This document shows, piece after piece, positions 1-6,632 of a stretch of DNA of 9,345 nt. This DNA is from Clostridium sp. (lineage in GTDB: Bacteria > Bacillota > Clostridia > Clostridiales > Clostridiaceae). Every line of letters begins with the position of its first letter. Position 1 is the stretch's first letter. The stretch covers positions 1-9,345 of the forward strand of contig DPOH01000336.1 in assembly GCA_003539755.1 (NCBI GenBank), written 5' to 3'. Under the pieces are notes generated by a model. It worked only from the letters and a program-made list of their open reading frames with translations. It was not told the DNA's origin and searched no databases. A program made the position numbers and the translations under genes.

Positions 1-1
1 G

Positions 2-250
2 TTACAGCCTGAGATAGAAAAGAGAAATCGTATTGCTCATGGGCAATGGATAATAGCTTTTAATAATGTATTGAGCGACTTTTCGAGTGAAATAACTAAG
101 GAATTGAACAAAGATAATTATATATTATTAATACAAAAATTAGATATTTTTAAAGAGATTGCATTTATGATAAATAATTTAGTAGCATCAACTTTAAAAA
201 AGCAATTTAAAAATAATTTTGATGAATATTATATGAAACTTAACATGTGA
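2..250 (+). CDS. C-terminal fragment of a HEPN-type protein (5' end outside window)
   Basis: The frame is open from the window edge and gives 82 residues before TGA at 248-250. Near its start it reads EKRNRIAHGQW (R encoded at 23-25, H at 38-40), an R-N-x-x-x-H arrangement. This is the catalytic signature of HEPN ribonuclease domains, which are common in toxins and abortive-infection proteins and cut RNA. A helical, Lys/Glu-rich tail without membrane segments follows, as expected after the last HEPN helix. The rest of the protein, including any partner domain, lies outside the window, so the subfamily cannot be told. It is separated from the CHAT gene by a terminator-like hairpin and is probably a separate transcription unit. 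The HEPN call rests on one motif plus helical context. A chance match or an inactive HEPN-fold protein is possible. Confidence 0.6.
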   Translation, partial: LQPEIEKRNRIAHGQWIIAFNNVLSDFSSEITKELNKDNYILLIQKLDIFKEIAFMINNLVASTLKKQFKNNFDEYYMKLNM

Positions 251-257
251 TTCAAAA

Positions 258-347
258 AGTGATGAGTATAAGAAATTTAGAGAAAAGATGGTGAATAAAT
301 ATAAAATTGGTCAAGTGAAAAAAGAATTAAATAAAAAAAGCAATTAA
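258..347 (+). other. Short open tail, possible frameshifted end of the HEPN gene or gene remnant
   Basis: After the HEPN stop, a different frame (+1 relative to it) stays open to TAA at 345-347 and reads SDEYKKFREKMVNKYKIGQV and onward, a basic, protein-like helical sequence. This frame is already open from 237, so it overlaps the last codons of the upstream gene. A single-base indel around 237-250 would join them and lengthen the HEPN protein by about 30 residues. The only ATG (288) would give 19 residues and has no good ribosome binding site. I cannot tell a real frameshift from a leftover piece of another gene. Nothing else is visible between 251 and 353. Confidence 0.3.
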
Positions 348-353
348 GTTATT

Positions 354-388
354 GAGAAAGTTCTATTAGTTAATGAACTTTCTCTTTT
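354..388 (+). terminator. Hairpin terminator upstream of the CHAT gene
   Basis: GAGAAAGTTC (354-363) and GAACTTTCTC (375-384) form a perfect 10-bp stem with an 11-base loop, followed by TTTT (385-388). The stem is AT-rich and the T run short, so termination may be partial. It ends 8 bases before the CHAT ribosome binding site, so it could also act as a leader hairpin that modulates expression of the CHAT gene. Confidence 0.6.
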
Positions 389-392
389 AAAT

Positions 393-402
393 AAGGTGGA
401 GG
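393..402 (+). promoter_or_regulatory. Ribosome binding site of the CHAT gene
   Basis: AAGGTGGAGG lies 4 bases before ATG 407. It supports that start rather than the in-frame Met at codon 13. Confidence 0.75.
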
Positions 403-406
403 AAAA

Positions 407-2455
407 ATGAATAAAGAATATGAATACTTATATAAGAAAATTATGATAAATTATATAGTAATTTTTAAAGATAATTATGATTGTAAAGTAGGCCCAATTA
501 TTTATGATGATGAAGTAGAACACATGTTATTTGATAATATACACCTATTTGATGATGATTTAATACCAATATTACCAGCAATCGAATTTATTATGCATTT
601 ACCAAGAGTCGGATTTGATGTAATTAATATTGATGCAGAGCATGCACTAAGCAGTTATGATACACCACATAATATTACATTATTACCTTTATCAAAAATT
701 GAATTATTAAGACAGGCAGTTGACTTTTGTCAAACATTAATAATATATCAATCTGACTGTGGAATAGACTTAAGTAATTTGAATTCAGAAAATGTTGTGG
801 GAATTATAAGCACAGAGATGTTATCAACAGAATTATTAAAGCTATATTGGGAAAAATTTGCGCAAAGAATGAGAGAATTTTCAGAGGGATTTTGTGTTCC
901 TGATAATTTAAAAATGTTCAAAAAGAAGGAACTTTTAGCTTTACCTTTATTATTTAATGCAAATCATTTATCAAGAAGTAATGAAGTTTTTTCTATGAAT
1001 ATTAATATAAATGATTGTTTTAAAAATATATATGAAGAAAGTTTTCATATACATAATACAATTATTGCAGCATCAAAACTTAATAGTGTAAATGATGATT
1101 TTAATGATTTATATAAAAAATCTATTAATGAAACTATGATTCCAATTATAATTAGTATGCCAGGGAGAGCTAGATATAGTAAGAATATTAAACCACTAGA
1201 TGAGCAAATTTGTAGAATAATATCAGTGCATAGAGCAATAGCTAAAGATGGTATTGTAATAGAAACTGAACAGGCATCAGAAAAATTATTTGAATTGTTA
1301 GATCATCTGGAACAGCATTGTAAAACCAGAGCGGAACATTTGCCAGTAAAAGATCGAACTACTGATAATAAATTTATTTGGGATACATTAAGTGAAATAG
1401 GAAAAAAATTAACTGAATTGATAGGAGAAGAAAGGCTAAAAACGTTTAATAGAACAAATCATATAACAGTTTTTTCAGATTTTCCAATAGGGCTTGGAAT
1501 CTTTCCTAATGCATCTGCACCATTATGTTGTTATAAACCTATTTCATATAGACCACTTACACCATTAACTAAAGCAATGCAATATGAATTGAATAAACAA
1601 AATCAATATTATATTGGACGAAAATGTAAAGTAATAATTGCAGAATGTCTAGATGAAAATGATGATGTCAGAAAGTGGTCTAATATTGCATGGAGAACAT
1701 TATTAAATGATAGTAAAAAATATAAGGGTATTGATGTTTTTTATTCCCAAATAAACTCAATAGAAGAGTTGAAACATTTTACAAAAGAAAATAAGGATTC
1801 AGATATTTTAATTATTTCTTCACATGGATTTTATGATAAAAAGAATAATTGTTCAGGATTATGTATTGGTAAAAAACATTGGTTAGCTGATGATGATGAT
1901 TTAGAAGTTCCACCAATTGTTATGTTAAGTGCATGCCATGTAAGTCCAAGGGGATTTGGAGCAGTTTCTGTAGCGGATTTATTATTACGTAGTGGTGCTA
2001 AAACTGTACTTGGAACATTTGTACCTGTTAATGTTATAAAAAATGCAATTTTAATGAATCGTTTATTTGTATACATAAATGAAGCACAAAAGGGAAGTAA
2101 ACAGTATAGAACGTTATTAGATGCATGGACAGGAGTTGTCTCTACTAATGCAATTAATGAAATATTAAGTAGTTCACCAAAATTAAAAGCTTGGGCGTAT
2201 AGAAAAAGAAAAAACGGGAAAATACCTTTAGTTGAATTTGAGCAGGAAAAATGTAAAAATAGATTAAGAACTGATAATATATATGAAGATACTACTAAGG
2301 TTTTAAGGGAAATGTTGATGGAAGATAGAATGGATGAGTATTTTGATTCACTATTAAGTTCAACAGGATATTACCCTGAATCAATTTTTTATCAATTGAT
2401 TGGATATCCTGAAAATGTATTTCTTTATAATGAATATTTTGATAACATAGATTAA
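407..2455 (+). CDS. CHAT-domain (caspase-like) cysteine peptidase
   Basis: The product has 682 residues. The C-terminal half is a CHAT domain, a clan CD (caspase/separase-like) peptidase fold. The domain entry is visible around residues 350-390 (ITVFSDFPIGLGIF, then SYRPLTPL). It is followed by a strand and ISSHGFYD with His473, then MLSACHVSP with Cys510, and the typical tail VSVADLLLRSGAKTVLGTFVPVN. His473 and Cys510 are the apparent catalytic dyad, 37 residues apart as usual. The N-terminal 330 or so residues show no TPR repeats, signal peptide or membrane segment and are not recognised. They may sense a trigger or bind a partner. About 150 residues follow the CHAT core (DAWTGVVSTNAINE, ending with IGYPENVFLYNEYF). 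CHAT peptidases in bacterial immunity often cleave a neighbouring effector when activated. By context the substrate could be one of the nucleases downstream, but that is inference. The gene has a strong ribosome binding site and lacks the GTATTT box found before the next three genes. Confidence 0.88.
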   Translation: MNKEYEYLYKKIMINYIVIFKDNYDCKVGPIIYDDEVEHMLFDNIHLFDDDLIPILPAIEFIMHLPRVGFDVINIDAEHALSSYDTPHNITLLPLSKIELLRQAVDFCQTLIIYQSDCGIDLSNLNSENVVGIISTEMLSTELLKLYWEKFAQRMREFSEGFCVPDNLKMFKKKELLALPLLFNANHLSRSNEVFSMNININDCFKNIYEESFHIHNTIIAASKLNSVNDDFNDLYKKSINETMIPIIISMPGRARYSKNIKPLDEQICRIISVHRAIAKDGIVIETEQASEKLFELLDHLEQHCKTRAEHLPVKDRTTDNKFIWDTLSEIGKKLTELIGEERLKTFNRTNHITVFSDFPIGLGIFPNASAPLCCYKPISYRPLTPLTKAMQYELNKQNQYYIGRKCKVIIAECLDENDDVRKWSNIAWRTLLNDSKKYKGIDVFYSQINSIEELKHFTKENKDSDILIISSHGFYDKKNNCSGLCIGKKHWLADDDDLEVPPIVMLSACHVSPRGFGAVSVADLLLRSGAKTVLGTFVPVNVIKNAILMNRLFVYINEAQKGSKQYRTLLDAWTGVVSTNAINEILSSSPKLKAWAYRKRKNGKIPLVEFEQEKCKNRLRTDNIYEDTTKVLREMLMEDRMDEYFDSLLSSTGYYPESIFYQLIGYPENVFLYNEYFDNID

Positions 2456-2552
2456 AAGAATGCTAATAATGTTAGTAACTAGAAAGATACAAGAATATTA
2501 ACTTTAAATTCTTCTATCAATAATATTACTATATTTTTGAAATTATATTCTG

Positions 2553-2558
2553 TATAAT
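2553..2558 (+). promoter_or_regulatory. Candidate -10 element before the PD-(D/E)XK/DUF2075 gene
   Basis: A perfect TATAAT sits at 2553-2558, directly preceded by TG. No convincing -35 is visible at 16-18 bases upstream. Transcription would start near 2565, which places the GTATTT box (2566-2580) right at the start of the transcript. In such AT-rich DNA a TATAAT alone is weak evidence. The gap 2456-2552 otherwise holds only weak short palindromes (for example AAGAAT/ATTCTT around 2490-2513). Confidence 0.4.
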
Positions 2559-2565
2559 AACATTA

Positions 2566-2580
2566 GTATTTAAAGTATTT
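2566..2580 (+). repeat. GTATTT-N3-GTATTT box, copy A
   Basis: Direct repeat GTATTT-AAA-GTATTT with a period of 9 bases, ending 24 bases before ATG 2605. The same arrangement occurs before the next two genes (4628-4642, 6596-6610). It follows a TATAAT by 7 bases, a position suited to an operator or to a leader RNA signal. Confidence 0.6.
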
Positions 2581-2604
2581 ACAGTAATATAATTGGAGGA
2601 AACT

Positions 2605-4596
2605 ATGCATATATATTGTGATAAAGTATCAAACATAATAGATGTTACAAAGAATTATTCTGATATATCATCAAAGAAAATATTAGGTCAGTATATACTA
2701 GAAAAATTTAAAGAGAATATTGAGTCAGATGAATTATTAAAATCTACATTTGCAGAAGAAAATGAAAAAGAGCAGCAGTCCTGGGAAAATTCAATTCCAG
2801 AATTATTATCTGTAATTTCAGAAAGTGGACTTGCTGATCTTTTTGTTGTTTTTGAATATGAATTACCTGTAGGTAAGAACAGAATAGATTGCACGGTTAT
2901 TGGAAGAAACAAGAACAATGAAATATGCATTTTAATAGTTGAATTAAAGCAGTGGGCAAAGATATATAAAGATTCTAATAACAATAATCCATGTAAGGTA
3001 AAACTTACTGCAGATGATATTGAAAGAGAGCATCCATTAGCTCAAATTCAGACATATAGCAAGTATTTAGAAAATAATCATACTTTTTGTGCTGAGGAAA
3101 ATGTGAAAATCTATAAGTGTGCATATCTTCATAATTTTATAGATAAAGATGAGCTTTTTGAAAAGCCTTATCATATTTATAAAAAGGGTTTTTATGATAT
3201 TACATTCACTAAAAATGATAGAGAAAAGTTTAAGGATATGCTTAATAATATATTTATAAATGAAAGTAAATATGAAGATGTTGAAGCATTCTGCAAGGGT
3301 GATTATAAGCTAGGTAAAGATGGCCTTGAGGAGTTACATAATGTGCTTAAAAGTAATGAGGCAATAACACTTCTTGATGAGCAGAGAGATATTATTTCAT
3401 TATTCAATAATGCTTTAAACAGCTTACAGGGAAATGAAAGAATAGTTGAAGTGATTAGTGGTAATGTTGGTTCGGGAAAGACTTATCTTGCTTTTGAAAT
3501 GCTTAGAAGGGCTATAAAAAGATTTGGAAATAAGGGATGTTACTATACATTAGTTAATGCAACAGTTAGAGAAATTGTTAATGAAGAGTTTGAGGATAGA
3601 ATTGCATTATATACAGAAGCAGTTACAAGCCCTAGTAAGCGAAATAATATTGTTATAATTGATGAAGCTCACAGAATTAGTAATGTTAAAGATACATTGT
3701 ATAAATTATTATATAACTCTAGAATTGTAATAATACTTCAGGATGATAAGCAGAGAATTCTTTTTAGTGAAGAAGGTACAAGAGAAAATTATGAAAAAGT
3801 TATTGATGAACTTTCTGCACATTATAATATAAAAAGATTAGCAGATAATGGACAACCACTAAGATTGAAAATTGACTTAAGAACTAATGCAAGAAGTGGA
3901 TTTATAGAAAGCTTAAATAAATTTCTTGATGATGTAGAACTTGAACAAAGTAGTTATCTAAATGAATTTTATGATTTAGAAGTTGATGATGATTTAAATG
4001 ATATTGATATGAAGTTAAAATCTAAAGACGAAGATAATCAATGTAAATGGGTGGCATCCTTCTGTTGGGATTGGACAAGAAATACTGAAAATAATGACAT
4101 AGTAATAGGAGACTTTAAGAAAGCTTGGAACCCTCAGAGACAAGGGAAAAAGCAATATAATTGGTACAAGAATATAGATGGTCACCATTTAGATGAAGTG
4201 GGATGTATTTATACACTTCAGGGGTTAGACTTTGACTATACAGGAGCAATATTCTGGGATGATTTGTATTGGAGAGATGGAAAGTGGAATATTGATTTAA
4301 ATAAAATTAAGGATCAATACTTTTTTATTAGTGATATTGCAAAGAAGTTTGGCGGAAGTGTAGAAAGACAACAAGAAAATGGACAGTGGTTTGTTAGGTA
4401 TAAAGGTAACAGGTATAAGATTAATGACTTCATAGATTTAATTAGCCAAGAAAAGCAAATTGATTTAAGAAAAGAAGTAATACAAATTATGAAAAATATT
4501 TATAGAGTGCTCTTATCAAGAGCTAAAAAGGGAATGTATATCTGGTTTAAGGATAATGAAACTAAGAAAAGATTTATTGAGGCTTTTAATTTATAG
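2605..4596 (+). CDS. DUF2075 (Schlafen-like) ATPase with N-terminal PD-(D/E)XK-type nuclease domain
   Basis: The product has 663 residues. GGAGG at 2595-2599 is 5 bases before ATG 2605 and fixes this start. An in-frame TTG at 2593 overlaps the ribosome binding site and is rejected. Residues about 75-160 look like a PD-(D/E)XK nuclease: FEYELP, RIDCTVIG with Asp95, a strand, then VELKQW with Glu113 and Lys115, and a later AQIQTYSKYL helix. The rest is a DUF2075 domain, a superfamily 1 helicase-type P-loop ATPase: Walker A GNVGSGKT (286-293), Walker B VIIDEAHR (DEAH 353-356), YTLQGLDFDYTG (Gln539) and an arginine-finger motif LLSRAKKGMYIW (Arg639). The nuclease and motor are therefore in one chain, suggesting ATP-driven DNA or RNA cleavage. 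Its neighbour at 4681-6465 has the same motor with a different nuclease. Known proteins of this type are mostly uncharacterised, and a defence role is inferred from context. No membrane segment or signal peptide is seen. Confidence 0.85.
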   Translation: MHIYCDKVSNIIDVTKNYSDISSKKILGQYILEKFKENIESDELLKSTFAEENEKEQQSWENSIPELLSVISESGLADLFVVFEYELPVGKNRIDCTVIGRNKNNEICILIVELKQWAKIYKDSNNNNPCKVKLTADDIEREHPLAQIQTYSKYLENNHTFCAEENVKIYKCAYLHNFIDKDELFEKPYHIYKKGFYDITFTKNDREKFKDMLNNIFINESKYEDVEAFCKGDYKLGKDGLEELHNVLKSNEAITLLDEQRDIISLFNNALNSLQGNERIVEVISGNVGSGKTYLAFEMLRRAIKRFGNKGCYYTLVNATVREIVNEEFEDRIALYTEAVTSPSKRNNIVIIDEAHRISNVKDTLYKLLYNSRIVIILQDDKQRILFSEEGTRENYEKVIDELSAHYNIKRLADNGQPLRLKIDLRTNARSGFIESLNKFLDDVELEQSSYLNEFYDLEVDDDLNDIDMKLKSKDEDNQCKWVASFCWDWTRNTENNDIVIGDFKKAWNPQRQGKKQYNWYKNIDGHHLDEVGCIYTLQGLDFDYTGAIFWDDLYWRDGKWNIDLNKIKDQYFFISDIAKKFGGSVERQQENGQWFVRYKGNRYKINDFIDLISQEKQIDLRKEVIQIMKNIYRVLLSRAKKGMYIWFKDNETKKRFIEAFNL

Positions 4597-4614
4597 GTTT
4601 TATATTATATTTGG

Positions 4615-4620
4615 TATTGA
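4615..4620 (+). promoter_or_regulatory. Possible extended -10 before the GIY-YIG/DUF2075 gene
   Basis: TGG-TATTGA (4612-4620) resembles an extended -10 (TGnTATAAT, 4 of 6 in the hexamer). It lies 7 bases upstream of box copy B, the same spacing as the TATAAT before copy A. This is weak taken alone, and the equal spacing is the main support. The preceding gene ends only 20 bases before, so read-through from upstream is also likely. Confidence 0.3.
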
Positions 4621-4627
4621 GAATTAT

Positions 4628-4642
4628 GTATTTTAGGTATTT
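4628..4642 (+). repeat. GTATTT-N3-GTATTT box, copy B
   Basis: Direct repeat GTATTT-TAG-GTATTT with period 9, in the 84-base gap before the GIY-YIG/DUF2075 gene. With one flanking base pair it matches copy C in TATGTATTTTARGTATTT (17 of 18 identical). Further similarity (TATATTAT, GG) extends upstream with a 4-base length difference. Confidence 0.6.
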
Positions 4643-4680
4643 TAACAAAAATAAATTAAGAATGAATGGAGTTTATGAGC

Positions 4681-6465
4681 ATGAGTACTACAATTAAGCC
4701 TATTTTTTACACGACAAAAGAAATTCAAGGTTTTGAATCAAATTTAAAAGAAGATATTATTAAAAATTTAGGAGAGGATTCAGAGTATGTTCTAGATTAT
4801 CCCACTGTATATATTCATACATGGCAGAGTAAACAGGATAAGGAAAATAATAGTTTTAGTGTCTATATTGGAGAAAGCACTGATGTGATTAAAAGAACAA
4901 AAGAACATTACAGAGATAGTAGAAATAAAAATCTTTGGCAGAGTCATTTGATTGGTGATGGTGATACACCAACTATGTATATTTTTGGACATAAACACTT
5001 TAATAAATCAATGACATTAGATATAGAAAATAAATTAATTGATTATTGTTTAACTATGGATAATATAAAATTATACAACGGAAGAGGAAATCCACAAGGA
5101 AGATATAGTTATGATGAAAATTTTGATGATATTTTTAGTATGGTTTGGTCACAGTTAAGAAAACAGAATCCAAATTTATTTTTATCTGAAACTGAAATAA
5201 AAAAATCTGCTATATATAAGGCATCTCCAAACCATAAATTAACTAAGGATCAGAAAGATGCAAAAGCTAAAATTATTGATAGAGTTGTAGATGCTATAAA
5301 TAATAATAAAAATGGACAACTAATTTTTGTTGAGGGTGAAGCAGGAACTGGTAAAACAGTTTTAACAAGTAGTACATTTTATGAATTGTTGGATGAAGAA
5401 GTAATATGTAATAGTAATTTAAAATGTTATATGTTAGTAAATCATGATGAGCAAGTTAATGTTTATGCTGATATGGCAAAGAAGCTTGGACTTAATCATA
5501 GATTTGAAGAAGATGTTGTTTCAAAACCAACCAAATTTATCAACAATAATGATAAGGGAAATAATGAGGTGGGTGTAGTTTTTGTAGATGAAGCACATTT
5601 ATTATGGACACAAGGAAAACAAGCTTACCGTGGTAGCAATCAATTGAAAGATATTATAGATAGGTCAAAAATTACTGTGGTCATGTTTGATGAGTATCAA
5701 ATTTTAAGAACAGAGCAATATTGGGAGATAGAGCTTCTTATGGAAATGCGAGAGTTAGCTAGAAATCAAGGAAATTATATTAAGCTAGAAAATCAATTAA
5801 GAATGAATTGTAGCAAAGATACTATTTCGTGGATTGATGATCTTACTAAAAAATTGGTGGTTTCTGATTTATATAAAGATTCAAAGGGATACGAAATTAA
5901 GATATTTAGAACTCCACAAGAATTACATAGTGCAATTAAAAAGAAAGCATCCAATAAAGAAACAGAATTATCTAGAGTAGTTGCATCATATGATTGGCAA
6001 TATAATTCACAGGCAAAACCAGAAGATTCTAATGAATATTGGGAAGTAGAAATTGATAATTGGAAGCTACCTTGGAATAGAGAATTATTTAAAACATTAT
6101 CTCAAAAAGAGAAGAAAAAATTAAAACACTTAGCTTGGGCAGAGCAGCCTCAAACTATTAATGAAGTAGGATCAACATTTACAATACAAGGATTTGATTT
6201 GACATATGCTGGTGTGATAATTGGGCCATCAGTACAGTATAAAGATAATAAAATAGTATTCAATTCAGAAAAAAAAGCATATAAAAGTATGACTAATAAA
6301 CGTACACTTGCAAATGGAGATACTATGGATATTTCAAGTACTCTTATACAACATGAATTAAGAGTTTTAATGACGCGAGGAACTAAGGGTATTTATATTT
6401 ATGCTTGTGACGATGCATTAAGAAAAGCGTTATTAAATGCTGTTAAATCAGATTATAAAAGGTGA
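4681..6465 (+). CDS. DUF2075 ATPase with N-terminal GIY-YIG nuclease domain
   Basis: The product has 594 residues. I chose ATG 4681 because GGAG at 4668-4671 is 9 bases upstream. ATG 4675 is too close, and ATG 4666 has only a weak purine stretch, though it cannot be excluded. Residues about 40-137 are a GIY-YIG nuclease: TVYIHTW (43-45 in place of GIY), VYIGES (YIG 62-64), catalytic Arg72 in VIKRTKEH, catalytic Glu116 in DIENKLIDY and Asn133 in LYNGRG. The spacing between the two half-motifs is longer than usual. The motor follows: Walker A GEAGTGKT (219-226), Walker B VFVDEAH (303-306), FTIQGFDLTYAG (Gln503) and arginine finger VLMTRGTKGIYIY (Arg566). The C-terminal motifs align well with the gene before it, so the motors are paralogous while the nucleases are unrelated. 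Predicted role: an ATP-dependent nuclease acting on nucleic acid in the cytoplasm, with likely phage or plasmid restriction inferred. Confidence 0.87.
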   Translation: MSTTIKPIFYTTKEIQGFESNLKEDIIKNLGEDSEYVLDYPTVYIHTWQSKQDKENNSFSVYIGESTDVIKRTKEHYRDSRNKNLWQSHLIGDGDTPTMYIFGHKHFNKSMTLDIENKLIDYCLTMDNIKLYNGRGNPQGRYSYDENFDDIFSMVWSQLRKQNPNLFLSETEIKKSAIYKASPNHKLTKDQKDAKAKIIDRVVDAINNNKNGQLIFVEGEAGTGKTVLTSSTFYELLDEEVICNSNLKCYMLVNHDEQVNVYADMAKKLGLNHRFEEDVVSKPTKFINNNDKGNNEVGVVFVDEAHLLWTQGKQAYRGSNQLKDIIDRSKITVVMFDEYQILRTEQYWEIELLMEMRELARNQGNYIKLENQLRMNCSKDTISWIDDLTKKLVVSDLYKDSKGYEIKIFRTPQELHSAIKKKASNKETELSRVVASYDWQYNSQAKPEDSNEYWEVEIDNWKLPWNRELFKTLSQKEKKKLKHLAWAEQPQTINEVGSTFTIQGFDLTYAGVIIGPSVQYKDNKIVFNSEKKAYKSMTNKRTLANGDTMDISSTLIQHELRVLMTRGTKGIYIYACDDALRKALLNAVKSDYKR

Positions 6466-6595
6466 TTTTTAATATAATTAAGGCGGTATGTAAAGTTGTA
6501 ATAGATATAAATTAATCACTTAATTAAATATCTAGATGGAACTAGTGAAAGTTATAAGAGTATTATTTAGATTATATTATGGACAATGAATTTAT

Positions 6596-6610
6596 GTATT
6601 TTAAGTATTT
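6596..6610 (+). repeat. GTATTT-N3-GTATTT box, copy C
   Basis: Direct repeat GTATTT-TAA-GTATTT with period 9, ending 22 bases before ATG 6633 and just upstream of the ribosome binding site. GACAAT at 6582-6587 could be a poor -10 at a spacing similar to copies A and B. The rest of the 167-base gap (6466-6595) shows no gene and no clear terminator, only AT-rich sequence with a TTAATTAA palindrome. Confidence 0.6.
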
Positions 6611-6615
6611 ATAAG

Positions 6616-6621
6616 AGGAGG
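6616..6621 (+). promoter_or_regulatory. Ribosome binding site of the HNH gene
   Basis: A perfect AGGAGG is followed by 11 bases before ATG 6633. The spacing is slightly long but it supports this start. Confidence 0.7.
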
Positions 6622-6632
6622 AAGTTATAAAT

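Noticed and set aside
288..347. Tiny ORF starting MVNKYKIGQV
   Set aside because: It is only 19 residues with no suitable ribosome binding site, and it is better seen as the end of a longer open tail.
1887..1904. GAT-repeat giving a run of aspartates in the CHAT protein
   Set aside because: It is a short acidic loop between the His and Cys motifs, with no sign of a variable repeat tract.
1831..2076. Minus-strand open frame opposite the CHAT domain (similar ones at 2688-2984 and 4792-4998)
   Set aside because: Each lies opposite a well-supported domain on the plus strand, and their translations look like composition artefacts with no recognisable motif. I did not check them individually for ribosome binding sites.
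2456..2515. Hairpin terminator after the CHAT gene
   Set aside because: Only 4-6 bp AT-rich palindromes are present (GTTAGTAAC, AAGAAT/ATTCTT) without a T tract, too weak to call.
2593..2604. TTG start four codons upstream for the first DUF2075 gene
   Set aside because: The TTG overlaps the GGAGG ribosome binding site, which is ideally spaced from ATG 2605.
4666..4680. ATG 4666 or ATG 4675 as start of the GIY-YIG/DUF2075 gene
   Set aside because: GGAG at 4668-4671 lies inside or too close to these starts and is well placed for ATG 4681. ATG 4666 remains a minor possibility.
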